A stretch of 21,574 nt of DNA from Planctomycetaceae bacterium (GTDB lineage Bacteria > Planctomycetota > Planctomycetia > Pirellulales > Thermoguttaceae). The translations under genes were made by a program, and so were the position numbers. Shown here one piece after another: positions 8,465 through 15,645 of this stretch. The stretch is from the NCBI GenBank assembly GCA_015062085.1, contig SUVI01000054.1, forward strand, positions 1 through 21,574, written 5' to 3'. Below the pieces are notes generated by a model. It had not been told where the DNA came from and ran no database searches. It worked only from the letters and a program-made list of their open reading frames with translations. Every line of letters begins with the position of its first letter. The first letter of the stretch is position 1.

Positions 8465-9499
8465 ATGTCTCATCCAAACGTCCAACAGACCCGATCTTCC
8501 GAAATGGAAGACTTTCCTTCCGCGCTAACGCTTCAGGATGCTCTGGAGTTGAAAGGCTCTGATGCCGCGGAGTGCGAAAACGCACGGAACGCGGAACGGG
8601 AGACCGGCTACCCGGCCCGGATACCGCAGCACTTCGCAAACGCGGCGAATTCGTGCCGAAACGAGGCGCTGTGGCGTCAGATACTTCCCGCTGTGGATGA
8701 ACTTATGGAGAGGGACTATTTTACTACGAATCCGCTTCAAGAGCAAGCCCCCCCGACAAAAAATTTTTCGCCGATATTCTTGCTTCAAAAGTATGCAGGG
8801 CGTGCTTTGATGATCTCTGCGATGGAATGCAGCGGGAATTGCCGTTTTTGTTTCCGACGCCACTCACGCACAGAATTCAAATCATCAGAGTTAAGGAAGG
8901 AGCACTACGCAGAGTCCCTTTTTCAGCTTGCAAAAGACGTTTCTCTTCGTGAGGTCATCCTTTCCGGAGGAGATCCTCTGACGCTGCCGAATGATTTATT
9001 TTTCTGGCTTTTGCGTGAATTTCAGAAAATTGAACATTTGAAACAGATTCGTGTGCATACTCGTGTGCCGATTTTTTCCCCTGAAAAAATTTCTCCAAAT
9101 TTTTCGGAATTTTTGAAATTGTTTTCGGAAAATTCTACGCAGGTTCTCTATTTTGTACTGCACGTGAACCATCCGGACGAACTGACTCCGGAGGTGGAAG
9201 AGGCCGCCGCGCGTCTGCGTTCGGCAGGAGTCTCGCTCTTGCAGCAGGGGGTCCTTCTACGCGGGGTGAACGATTCGGCAGAGATCCTCGCGGAACTTTA
9301 CGAAAAACTGATCAGAATGCACATTTTGCCCTACTATCTCCACCAGCTGGATCAGGTCCAGGGAGCGGCTCATTTTGAAGTGGAACCAGCCGTTGGACGC
9401 AAGATCATGAAGGAACTTCGTGCGCGTCTTCCCGGTTATGCCGTTCCGCGGTATGTTCGCGAGATCCCAGGCGAAACAGGTAAAACCCCCTTGGAGTAA
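8465..9499 (+). CDS. epmB: EF-P beta-lysylation protein, radical SAM lysine 2,3-aminomutase family
   Basis: EpmB converts L-lysine to beta-lysine, which EpmA then attaches to EF-P Lys34. The radical-SAM motif CSGNCRFC gives Cys122, Cys126 and Cys129 as ligands of the 4Fe-4S cluster. Further family marks are ILSGGDPLTLPND, RVHTRVPIFSPEKIS, QQGVLLRGVND and PYYLHQLDQVQGAAHFEV. The protein ends GETGKTPLE, much as E. coli EpmB ends near KTPL. I chose ATG 8465 because it places the first cluster Cys at 122, close to its place in E. coli EpmB. An upstream GTG at 8363 in the same frame lies within the efp promoter region and would add 34 poorly typical residues. It is divergent from efp. No epmA is seen here. 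Lysine 2,3-aminomutase of catabolism is the alternative, but the neighbour and length favour EpmB. Confidence 0.9.
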   Translation: MSHPNVQQTRSSEMEDFPSALTLQDALELKGSDAAECENARNAERETGYPARIPQHFANAANSCRNEALWRQILPAVDELMERDYFTTNPLQEQAPPTKNFSPIFLLQKYAGRALMISAMECSGNCRFCFRRHSRTEFKSSELRKEHYAESLFQLAKDVSLREVILSGGDPLTLPNDLFFWLLREFQKIEHLKQIRVHTRVPIFSPEKISPNFSEFLKLFSENSTQVLYFVLHVNHPDELTPEVEEAAARLRSAGVSLLQQGVLLRGVNDSAEILAELYEKLIRMHILPYYLHQLDQVQGAAHFEVEPAVGRKIMKELRARLPGYAVPRYVREIPGETGKTPLE

Positions 9500-9529
9500 G
9501 TTGCGTTTTGCCGGATAAAGGAGTTTTTT

Positions 9530-10447
9530 ATGGCCCGTTCACGTTTTCCTCTCAACGACCCAATGAAGGCGGACCGTTTGGTAACTCTGGGAATGGGGGT
9601 GATTTTTATTTCATTCGGTACACTGTTTTTGGGCGCAGAAGCCGCTCCGTTATCCATGCGGTTGACGCTGTTCTTTCTGCTTGGCGGGGTCGGTGTACTC
9701 CTTTTGTGCGGATACGCGCAGCATCGAAAGCTTTTTAAGTCGCTGTGCGATTGGGATGAAGCGCAGTGGGTACGTTTCATGCGTGAAGAAGAACTGGCAG
9801 CTCTGCGTTTTAATTCACAGGGAGAGGTGTTTCGCCATTCATTCCGCAAGGTTCCGTGGAATATTCGGGAACTTTTCTTCATTTACGCGCTTCCAATGTT
9901 CCGAACGCCCTCAGAATCACTGGTAATGCGCGGATTCGGAACCGGCATGCTATTCGCGTTTGGAGGCTGTTTCCTGTTTCGTATCCTGAACTTAAAAATT
10001 TTTGACGGTCCCCAATGGATGTTCTCGCTTTGCTTCGTGGGATTTTTTTGTCTGATCTGGTGCATTCTTCCGCTTTCCCGCGCGTTTTGGAAAACACGTC
10101 GGCTGGTGTGCCTGCTTGAATCCGCGCCGATTTGCCCCGGAAGAATTCGGAAAAGCAGTCAAAGCGGAGCGTTCATCCAATTTTTGTCCGCCGACGGAAC
10201 TCCGTGCTGGACACGTCGGGGAGAGGAATTTCTCGAAAATCGAAAAGACGGGAAGCTCGCCACGGTCCTGCTCAATGTGCGAGATCCGCGAAAAAGCGAG
10301 GTACTTGATGCGCTCCTTTGCCAATACGGAATCGAATTCACGGAATCCGGAACGTGGAAAGTACCTTCTCTTCGTCCGTTCCGGATCGCGTTTGGGGTGT
10401 CGCTGATCGCTGGTTCGATTCTTTTCTACGCTCTTCTAATGTTCTGA
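9530..10447 (+). CDS. Multi-pass membrane protein of unknown function
   Basis: The product has 305 residues, and I do not recognise a family with confidence. AAAGGAG at 9517-9523 supports the ATG. Hydrophobic segments lie at about residues 18-38 and 45-62, then 128-148 and 155-178, with a last one at the extreme C-terminus (about 285-303). Between the fourth and fifth lies a soluble, strand-rich stretch containing GAFIQFLSADGTPCWTRRGEEF. That stretch vaguely recalls DUF3592-type membrane proteins, but I would not assign it. It begins 30 nt after epmB and may share its transcript. Its last 12 bases overlap the 3' end of the convergent gene at 10436-11380. Confidence 0.75.
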   Translation: MARSRFPLNDPMKADRLVTLGMGVIFISFGTLFLGAEAAPLSMRLTLFFLLGGVGVLLLCGYAQHRKLFKSLCDWDEAQWVRFMREEELAALRFNSQGEVFRHSFRKVPWNIRELFFIYALPMFRTPSESLVMRGFGTGMLFAFGGCFLFRILNLKIFDGPQWMFSLCFVGFFCLIWCILPLSRAFWKTRRLVCLLESAPICPGRIRKSSQSGAFIQFLSADGTPCWTRRGEEFLENRKDGKLATVLLNVRDPRKSEVLDALLCQYGIEFTESGTWKVPSLRPFRIAFGVSLIAGSILFYALLMF

Positions 10448-11380
10448 GCGAGACGGATCTTCGCTGGATGCATCGAGTTCCTTCAGGAGATCCTTGAAGT
10501 CGTCGGTATTCTGAACGGAGCCGTCAAGCATACTGACTGAAAATGTTTTGCAGCGGTTTCCATAGATCCGGAAGCCGCGCGGGACAGCGGGATCTGCGAA
10601 TGCGGCTGGGAAGAAAATATCGTGTGCCGGGTCCATCCAGCAGGCAGGATCCGATTCCGCGACGAGGAATGTCAGGTGCTTCCGACCGGTGAACTCTGAA
10701 ACGTTCGGGCCGGGGCCGTTCTCCGGAAACAGGGCACCTTCGCCAACGCAGACGCAGTAGGAAGACGCGCTTTTTGGCGGGATCTTTTCTCTTCCGGGAC
10801 CTGGAAAATACGTTTGGGAAAAGTACGGATTCCGAAACACTTTCGGCATCTGGTCATGGAATTGCCGATTCCACGCGCTGTCCCACGGCTCGTTGAGGCG
10901 GATCTTTCCGAAAAGCTCATTCTCTCCAAGGTACGGCAAAAGATAGACTCTCCACGAGTGCGGGAAGTGTCCGTTTGCGTCCGGTTCCGCTCCGACTCTG
11001 TGCGGAGGAAGTGTTCCGCCATGCTCTTCCGCGTACTCCAGGAACGCAAGGGAAAGGCCTTTCAAATTATTATTGTTTTGCATCCGGATAGCCGCGTGCC
11101 AGGCATTCGGCAGGGAAGACAATACGAGCATCAGGAAGAGCAGGATCAGGCAGCCGACTCGCGCTATTCGGAGTATCCGCGTCTCAAACGGAACGAGAAG
11201 TGCCCGAATAAAAAGCACCAGCGCGATCCAGTCCGACCAGTAAATGAATCGGAGTTCAAAAAAGTCGGGATCCTTCACTGGTATCCCAAAGACCAGAAAT
11301 CCAAGCAGGACGAAAAGGAAGAATTTTCCGACTTTCCAAAACGGAGAAACGGTTTTCGGACCAGTGAGTGTTTCAGACAT
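10436..11380 (-). CDS. Membrane protein with DUF1559-like domain
   Basis: This 314-residue protein has unknown function. The start at 11380 is supported by AAGGAG (11386-11391 on the + strand), 5 nt upstream. Three hydrophobic segments come first, at about residues 16-36, 48-64 and 70-92. The DUF1559-like region follows from about residue 100: NNNNLKGLSLAFLEYAEEHGG, then SWRVYLLPYLGENELFGKI and EPWDSAWNRQFHDQMP. It closes with a typical DUF1559 end, FSVSMLDGSVQNTDDF. The middle block is almost identical to one in the gene at 2582-4522, so the two are paralogues in this part despite different N-termini. It lacks a prepilin cleavage motif, so a pseudopilin role is unlikely. It is probably the last gene of the minus-strand cluster starting with the ankyrin gene. 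Confidence 0.78.
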   Translation of the reverse strand: MSETLTGPKTVSPFWKVGKFFLFVLLGFLVFGIPVKDPDFFELRFIYWSDWIALVLFIRALLVPFETRILRIARVGCLILLFLMLVLSSLPNAWHAAIRMQNNNNLKGLSLAFLEYAEEHGGTLPPHRVGAEPDANGHFPHSWRVYLLPYLGENELFGKIRLNEPWDSAWNRQFHDQMPKVFRNPYFSQTYFPGPGREKIPPKSASSYCVCVGEGALFPENGPGPNVSEFTGRKHLTFLVAESDPACWMDPAHDIFFPAAFADPAVPRGFRIYGNRCKTFSVSMLDGSVQNTDDFKDLLKELDASSEDPSRSEH

Positions 11381-11407
11381 AAAGTCTCCTTTTTTCGTGT
11401 TTAAAAA

Positions 11408-11440
11408 TCAGTGTGTCTCCGCGTCCTTTCTGTGTTCTCG
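11408..11440 (-). repeat. Degenerate CACAGAG-type interspersed repeat
   Basis: Between ogt and the downstream gene, the minus strand reads GAGAACACAGAAAGGACG followed by CGGAGACACACTGA. This resembles a class of short purine/CA-rich intergenic repeats that I recall from planctomycete and other environmental genomes. A related stretch occurs on the + strand at 15646-15686, where ACTCACACTGA closes the element in the same way. There is no hairpin and no coding sense. The likeness is by eye only. Confidence 0.45.
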
Positions 11441-11458
11441 ATAAAACTGGTACGCGTG

Positions 11459-12052
11459 TCAGAAAACGGCCGTTTGGCGCGTTTCATTTTCCAGTTCGAG
11501 CAGAAAACGTTTACGTTCCAGTCCGCCCGCGTAGCCGGAGAGTCCGGAGATGCCGACGACACGGTGGCACGGAATGAAGATCGGAAGGGGATTTCGATGA
11601 TTCGCCATCCCCACCGCTCTCGCAGCATTCGGCCTCCCGATCAGCCGCGCGAGCTCACCGTACGTGCGCGTTTCTCCGTACGGGATCCTGCCCAGAGCGT
11701 TCCAGACTTCCAGCTGAAACGGCGTTCCTTCCGGCATGAGCGGGACGGAAAGATCTCGGCGCACCCCGGCAAAATACTCTGCCAGCTCACGCGCAGCCTG
11801 CGTCAGGATCCGCCCGGAACGGTCTGAAACCGAGTCTGAAACCGAGTCTGAAACCGAGTCTGAAACCGAGTCTGAAACCGAGTCTGAAACCGAGTCTGAA
11901 ACCGAGTCTGAAACCGAGTCTGAAAGGGCAGGCATGAGCGAAAAAGAAACCAGAGGCCGTTCATCAAAATCGACTCGGAAAAGTCCCTCTTCCGACGCCC
12001 AAAGAGTCAGGATCCCCAACGGAGAGGGAAACGCCAGCTGTGTGAGGTGCAT
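11459..12052 (-). CDS. ogt: Methylated-DNA--protein-cysteine methyltransferase with a repeat-expanded linker
   Basis: Ogt repairs O6-methylguanine and O4-methylthymine by moving the alkyl group irreversibly to its own cysteine. The active-site motif FIPCHRVVG puts the acceptor at Cys162. Around it are the family's helix-turn-helix and Asn hinge region: TPFQLEVWNALGRIPYGETR, then ARAVGMANHRNPLPI and SGYAGGLERKRFLLELE. The N-terminal beta domain (residues 1-44) joins the catalytic domain by a linker made of eight DSVS tetrapeptides. Removing them leaves ~165 residues, the usual length. An AAAGGAT sequence about 9 nt upstream supports the ATG at 12052. It follows 15 nt behind the ADP-ribosylglycohydrolase remnant in the same direction. 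All catalytic motifs are intact, so it should be functional. Confidence 0.95.
   Translation of the reverse strand: MHLTQLAFPSPLGILTLWASEEGLFRVDFDERPLVSFSLMPALSDSVSDSVSDSVSDSVSDSVSDSVSDSVSDSVSDRSGRILTQAARELAEYFAGVRRDLSVPLMPEGTPFQLEVWNALGRIPYGETRTYGELARLIGRPNAARAVGMANHRNPLPIFIPCHRVVGISGLSGYAGGLERKRFLLELENETRQTAVF
11823..11925 (-). repeat. 12-bp tandem array in the ogt linker
   Basis: The + strand unit TCTGAAACCGAG is repeated eight times without a mismatch (11823-11918), followed by a partial ninth TCTGAAA (11919-11925). On the coding (minus) strand it encodes a DSVS repeat. The period of four codons keeps the frame, and perfect identity implies recent expansion. Confidence 0.97.
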
Positions 12053-12067
12053 GGGAACGGTATCCTT

Positions 12068-12461
12068 TCAAAAACGCGGCGGGTAGCGGGTCTCCCCGTC
12101 CGGCAGGTCAGGATCCTGGAGGCAAAAATCCTCCGTGATGCGTTCAAGGACCTCTTTTCCCTGGAGACCATCGCGCCGCTCGGATGGAATGGCCTCGATC
12201 CCCAGACGGGTCCCCCAAATGTTGCCGGCAACTGTGGCCGTGGAGTCGCGATCTCCCGAGATATAGACGGCAAGCAGGACTCCGGCACGGAAATCGTCGG
12301 GGAATTTGAGCGCATAAAACAGTGCGATCCAGTGCGTCTCCGACCGCTCCGCCCCCAAAGGCCCCCCGGATCCGCTCCTTGAAAGTCTCGTCAAAAGGTA
12401 AAAATCCAATTTCGTTTTCTCCACTTTCAGTTGCTCGTCCGATCTCGTCAGTTCCCATCAC
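12068..12461 (-). pseudogene. ADP-ribosylglycohydrolase remnant, N- and C-terminal ends fused out of frame
   Basis: DraG-type hydrolases remove ADP-ribose from proteins or nucleic acids. A frame starting at 12458 or 12461 carries the family's N-terminal signature, KERIRGAFGGGAVGDAL. The next frame carries the C-terminal signature WIALFYALKFPDDFRAG, followed by SGDRDSTATVAGNIWG (metal-binding Asp-x-Asp-Ser/Thr) and LGIEAIPSE, and stops at 12068. The two frames meet around 12320-12335. A normal protein has some 200 or more residues between these signatures, including the N-terminal DDT metal motif, and all of that is missing. The reading frame also changes, so the gene is dead unless the junction is an assembly error. 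It lies between the ankyrin gene and ogt in the same orientation. Confidence 0.75.
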
Positions 12462-12482
12462 ATCCAGGCGCCCCGCAGCGCT

Positions 12483-13295
12483 TCATTCTGCCGCGAGGAG
12501 GAACGTCTCCACTTCGCGCCACACTGCGACCTGCCGGGCAGTCTCTTCCTCAAGCGAGAAATCGTCTTCCGCCTCGGCGATCAGGCTGCGCAGGTAATCG
12601 AGCGGCGTTTCCCCGTCCGTGTCCGCAGCGTGAACGTCCGCGTTGAAATCGTTGACCAGAAGCTGCACGATCTCCAATTTCCCGCTTCGGCAGGCTGCGT
12701 GCAGGACCGTCCATCCGTCTTCGTCAGCGGCATTGGGATCGGCTCCGTTTTCAAGGAGGCTCCGCACGATCCCGGCATTCTCCGAGTACGCAGCAGTGTG
12801 CAGGAGCGTCTCACCGTCTTCATCCGCAACGTTGGGATCCGCACCGTTCTGAATGAAAAACTGGACCATTTCCGCATTTCCGCGCCGAACGGCATGATGC
12901 AGGACGCTCCATCCGTCACATTGCCGCGCATTCGCATTTGCACCGTTTTCGATCAGCAGCCGGCACACGGCCCACTTTCCGTAGTACGCGGCTGCGTAAA
13001 GCGGCGTCCATCCGCGAATGTCCGCCAGATCCGGATCCGCCCCCTTCGCAAGCAAAAACGCGGCAGTTTCAGTCACTCCCGCAGACGCAGCCCAAAACAG
13101 AAGAGAAGTCCCCTGCTCGTCCTGCCAGTTCCAAACTCCGCCAGCCTCACCGAACGCCATAAGTGCCGCCGACGCACCGACCGGCGACTGCACCGTCCCG
13201 CAAAGTTCCAGAAATGCGTCCGACCAATCTTCCGGCACGGGATTCTGAACTTTTACTTTTGGTTCCGTTTTTTTCGGAGGATACTTCTGTGCCAT
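12483..13295 (-). CDS. Ankyrin-repeat protein
   Basis: A 270-residue, apparently cytoplasmic protein with no signal peptide. After a Lys/Pro-rich start and an unassigned helical part (residues 1-60), ankyrin repeats follow at about 61-93, 94-127, 128-160, 161-193 and 194-227, with a partial sixth to ~240. The units show classic marks such as GWTPLYAAAYYGK, GADPNVADEDGETLLHTAA and GADPNAADEDGWTVLHAA. The end is an acidic helix (about 241-270). Such repeats bind partner proteins; no partner or enzyme domain is visible. I chose ATG 13295, with AAAGGG (13304-13309 on the + strand) 8 nt upstream. A longer frame to 13361 would begin next to the -10 hexamer of its consensus promoter and so upstream of the transcript start. 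It is the first gene of the minus-strand cluster. Confidence 0.9.
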   Translation of the reverse strand: MAQKYPPKKTEPKVKVQNPVPEDWSDAFLELCGTVQSPVGASAALMAFGEAGGVWNWQDEQGTSLLFWAASAGVTETAAFLLAKGADPDLADIRGWTPLYAAAYYGKWAVCRLLIENGANANARQCDGWSVLHHAVRRGNAEMVQFFIQNGADPNVADEDGETLLHTAAYSENAGIVRSLLENGADPNAADEDGWTVLHAACRSGKLEIVQLLVNDFNADVHAADTDGETPLDYLRSLIAEAEDDFSLEEETARQVAVWREVETFLLAAE

Positions 13296-13362
13296 GAAAA
13301 ACACCCTTTCTTTCCACTCTCTGAAATTTGGATCTTTGAAGCTGACCGAACTCCTGACCATA

Positions 13363-13390
13363 ATTATAACACGAAAAATCGTGTTGTCAA
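13363..13390 (-). promoter_or_regulatory. Consensus sigma-70 promoter with a palindrome in the spacer (ankyrin gene)
   Basis: On the minus strand, TTGACA (13385-13390) and TATAAT (13363-13368) are both perfect consensus, 16 nt apart. The spacer is filled by the inverted repeat AACACGA-AAAA-TCGTGTT (13368-13385), which also touches both hexamers. Such a placement is typical of a repressor operator that blocks RNA polymerase. Transcription would start near 13356, giving a leader of about 60 nt. Confidence 0.85.
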
Positions 13391-13513
13391 GGCATTTTTC
13401 AGCTGGGGGGGATTTTTTATTCCCGACCCGTCTCGCCCCGGCTTTTCCGCGGCTCGCGAGAGGCCGTACCCGCTGGACACGGAGTTTCCAATGCTCGTGA
13501 CAGAAGGTCCCCC

Positions 13514-13541
13514 TTGAAATTTCCGCGCGATGGAGTAAAAT
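13514..13541 (+). promoter_or_regulatory. Candidate znuA promoter
   Basis: TTGAAA (13514-13519) and TAAAAT (13536-13541) are 16 nt apart. The GAG-TAAAAT context matches that of the candidate gltX promoter. Transcription would start near 13548, about 100 nt before the znuA ATG. Confidence 0.5.
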
Positions 13542-13647
13542 TTAAAATAGCGTGCGGCGGAGCTCTCGGCTTCGCTCCATTTTGCCGTCGCGATACCGAC
13601 CCCGTCGCCGACGTCCATGGCCTAACGTCCTTTTTAGGAGGCAAAAA

Positions 13648-14736
13648 ATGAAACGGTTTTCCTGCTTGCATTGGATCTTCCTTGCGCTCCCGCTTTTTTT
13701 CGTTCCATTTTTCCTGACCGGCTGCAGTCCCGAAAAAGAAAACTCCGGGGAAAAACCGATCTGCGCTAGTTTTTACCTGCTGAAAGACCTGGCGCAAATG
13801 ATCGCCGGCGACAAAATGGAGATCATCTGCGTCATGCCTCCCGGAGCGGACGTCCACAGCTGGGAACCGTCTCCCCGGAAAATCATGGAAATGTCGCAGG
13901 CCGGTGCTTTTCTCTTCAACGGGGCAGGCCTGGAGACCTGGACCGAAAAAGTCGTCCCGCAGATCCAAAAAAAGAAAGTCCCCACTTTTGAAGCGGCTCT
14001 TTCCGTTTCTCTCAGCGGAACGCACGAATGCGCGCACGCTCATTCCGGCTGCACGCACGACGCCCACGAAACGCACTCCGGCTGCACGCACGACGCCCAC
14101 GAAACGCACTCCGGCTGCACGCACACGCACGCGGAATGCTCTCACGGTCACGCACATTCTGGGCCGGATCCTCACATCTGGCTCTCCATTCGAAACGTGG
14201 AGCGCATACTGACTGACATCACGAAATTCCTTTCGGGACTCGATCCGGAAAATGCCGAATATTTCCACGCGAATCTCGAAAAATGCCTCGTACAGTGCCG
14301 GGAGCTGGATGCCGAATTTCAAACCATCACGCAGTCGCTCAAATCACGGAAACTCGTAGTCGCCCACCGCGCGTTCGGCTACCTTTGCCAGGATTACGGG
14401 CTGGAGCAGGTCGGGTTGGAGGGATACAGTGCGTACTCGGATCCTTCTCCGGCACAAATGGTGAAGATCATCGAATTCATCCGCGCGAATCAGATCCCCG
14501 TCATCTACGCCGCCTCGACGGAAAGCTCGAAAGGGGCCGACGCCATCGCACGCGAAACGGGCGTGAAAGTCGGGATCCTTGACCCGCTCGGGGCACTGAC
14601 GCAGGAACAGATCGACGCAGGCGCCAACTATTTCTCCGTCATGCGCAAGAATCTCGAAGCGCTCAAACTCCTCGGAACCGCAGATGCCCTCGAACTGAAC
14701 GCCGGAGCAGAACAGAACGCGAAACCGGAAAATTAA
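13648..14736 (+). CDS. znuA: Zinc ABC transporter substrate-binding lipoprotein with His-rich repeat loop
   Basis: ZnuA captures Zn(II), or in relatives Mn(II), outside the inner membrane and delivers it to the permease. AGGAGG at 13636-13641 fixes the start. The signal peptide ends in the lipobox LTGC, so Cys27 or thereabouts is lipidated. Likely metal ligands are His70 (GADVHSWEPSP), His176 (DPHIW) after the loop, His240 (AHRAFGY) and Asp312 (ILDPLGAL), as in cluster A-I binding proteins. The His-rich loop at residues ~126-170 is enlarged by 11-residue repeats HSGCTHDAHET that add Cys to the usual His and Asp. Such loops are thought to sense or chaperone zinc. The total of 362 residues is long for the family. 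It is followed 10 nt later by znuC, but znuB is absent here. Confidence 0.93.
   Translation: MKRFSCLHWIFLALPLFFVPFFLTGCSPEKENSGEKPICASFYLLKDLAQMIAGDKMEIICVMPPGADVHSWEPSPRKIMEMSQAGAFLFNGAGLETWTEKVVPQIQKKKVPTFEAALSVSLSGTHECAHAHSGCTHDAHETHSGCTHDAHETHSGCTHTHAECSHGHAHSGPDPHIWLSIRNVERILTDITKFLSGLDPENAEYFHANLEKCLVQCRELDAEFQTITQSLKSRKLVVAHRAFGYLCQDYGLEQVGLEGYSAYSDPSPAQMVKIIEFIRANQIPVIYAASTESSKGADAIARETGVKVGILDPLGALTQEQIDAGANYFSVMRKNLEALKLLGTADALELNAGAEQNAKPEN
14041..14124 (+). repeat. 33-bp tandem array in the znuA His-rich loop
   Basis: There are two full 33-bp units (14041-14073 and 14074-14106) and an 18-bp partial third (14107-14124). They differ only at the third base, CAT versus CAC, a silent change. 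Each unit encodes HSGCTHDAHET, giving four potential zinc ligands (three His, one Cys) plus Asp and Glu. Confidence 0.95.
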
Positions 14737-14746
14737 AGGAATTCCC

Positions 14747-15601
14747 ATGAAAGAGACGACGCTTCCTGAAACTCTCCAGACGGTTCCCGATACAGCCCGT
14801 CCCAGTATACTGTCGGTACGGGAACTGACTTTTGCGTACCGCCGCGAAATGCCGATCCTGAAAAACGTGACGTTTTCTGCGAACGAAGGAGACTTTGCGG
14901 CCGTCATCGGTTCCAACGGCGCGGGAAAAAGTACGCTCATGAAACTGCTCCTGAACCAGCTGACGCCGACCTCCGGCGAAGTGCGTCTTTTCGGCGAGAA
15001 TGTCCGCACGTTCCGAAACTGGCCGCTTTTGGGCTACGTACCGCAGGGGAACACCTACCTCCATTCCGACTTCCCTGCGTCGGTCGAAGAGATCCTGCTG
15101 GCACACCAGTTTCCCCAGATCGGACTCTTCCGCAGAGCCAAACGTCAGCATCGCGAGCGCGTCGGCGAGGTCCTCTCCCTAGTCGGGATGGAAGATTACC
15201 GTACCGCACGCATCGGTACGCTTTCCGGCGGGCAGCTTCAGCGGGTCCTGATCGCCCGGGCACTGGTGAATCATCCGAAATTCCTCATACTGGACGAACC
15301 AACTACTGGGATCGACGTCCGAAACGCCCACGCACTTTACGAGCTGCTGGCCCGCCTCAACTGTGAACTGAAACTCACGATCCTCATGGTAACGCACGAC
15401 TTGGTCCACGCCGTCAACTACGCGCATACGATCTTCTGCATCGAGGATGGCAACCTGGCTGCCGTCCCGCCGAAGGAGCTGGAGCACGAGCTGGCACACC
15501 GTCACCATCATGCCGGAAAAGATGAGTGCGAACACGTTCACGCCATAGAGACGCACCATTCCGCCTGCTGCTCCTGCACATGCACCCGCGCGAAAGAGTA
15601 A
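14747..15601 (+). CDS. znuC: Zinc ABC transporter ATP-binding protein with His/Cys-rich tail
   Basis: ZnuC powers zinc uptake by ATP hydrolysis. Walker A GSNGAGKST is at residues 55-63, signature LSGGQLQRV from 159, Walker B LILDEPT with Asp183 and Glu184, and the switch His217 in MVTHD. AAAGGA (14735-14740) overlaps the znuA stop and precedes the ATG, so the two genes are translationally close. The last ~40 residues are unusual: HELAHRHHHAGKDECEHVH, then ETHHSACCSCTCTRAKE, rich in His and Cys and probably metal-binding. Many ZnuC proteins have shorter His tails. The permease gene znuB normally next in this operon is missing; a 302-bp gap leads to gltX instead. Confidence 0.93.
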   Translation: MKETTLPETLQTVPDTARPSILSVRELTFAYRREMPILKNVTFSANEGDFAAVIGSNGAGKSTLMKLLLNQLTPTSGEVRLFGENVRTFRNWPLLGYVPQGNTYLHSDFPASVEEILLAHQFPQIGLFRRAKRQHRERVGEVLSLVGMEDYRTARIGTLSGGQLQRVLIARALVNHPKFLILDEPTTGIDVRNAHALYELLARLNCELKLTILMVTHDLVHAVNYAHTIFCIEDGNLAAVPPKELEHELAHRHHHAGKDECEHVHAIETHHSACCSCTCTRAKE

Positions 15602-15645
15602 GAAAATCTCTTCCGGAAAGTGCGTACCGATCCAGGTTCCGATCT

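Larger units (their letters stand above)
13296..13647. other. Divergent intergenic region between the ankyrin gene and znuA
   Basis: This 352-bp gap holds two outward promoters, listed separately: a consensus one for the ankyrin gene near 13363-13390 and a weaker one for znuA near 13514-13541. The ~120 bp between them is GC-rich, with no coding sense that I trust. The znuA leader (about 13548-13647) contains AGGAGG at 13636-13641, which sets the znuA start. I saw no obvious Zur-type operator. Confidence 0.7.

Noticed and set aside
12630..13517. A 295-codon + frame antisense to the ankyrin gene
   Set aside because: Its periodicity reflects the ankyrin repeats on the other strand. It would also start inside that gene and cross its promoter.
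13417..14322. A 301-codon minus frame over znuA with its own repeats (VRAAGVRFVG)
   Set aside because: The repeat is only the antisense reading of the znuA His-loop array. znuA has a Shine-Dalgarno sequence, lipobox and conserved ligands.
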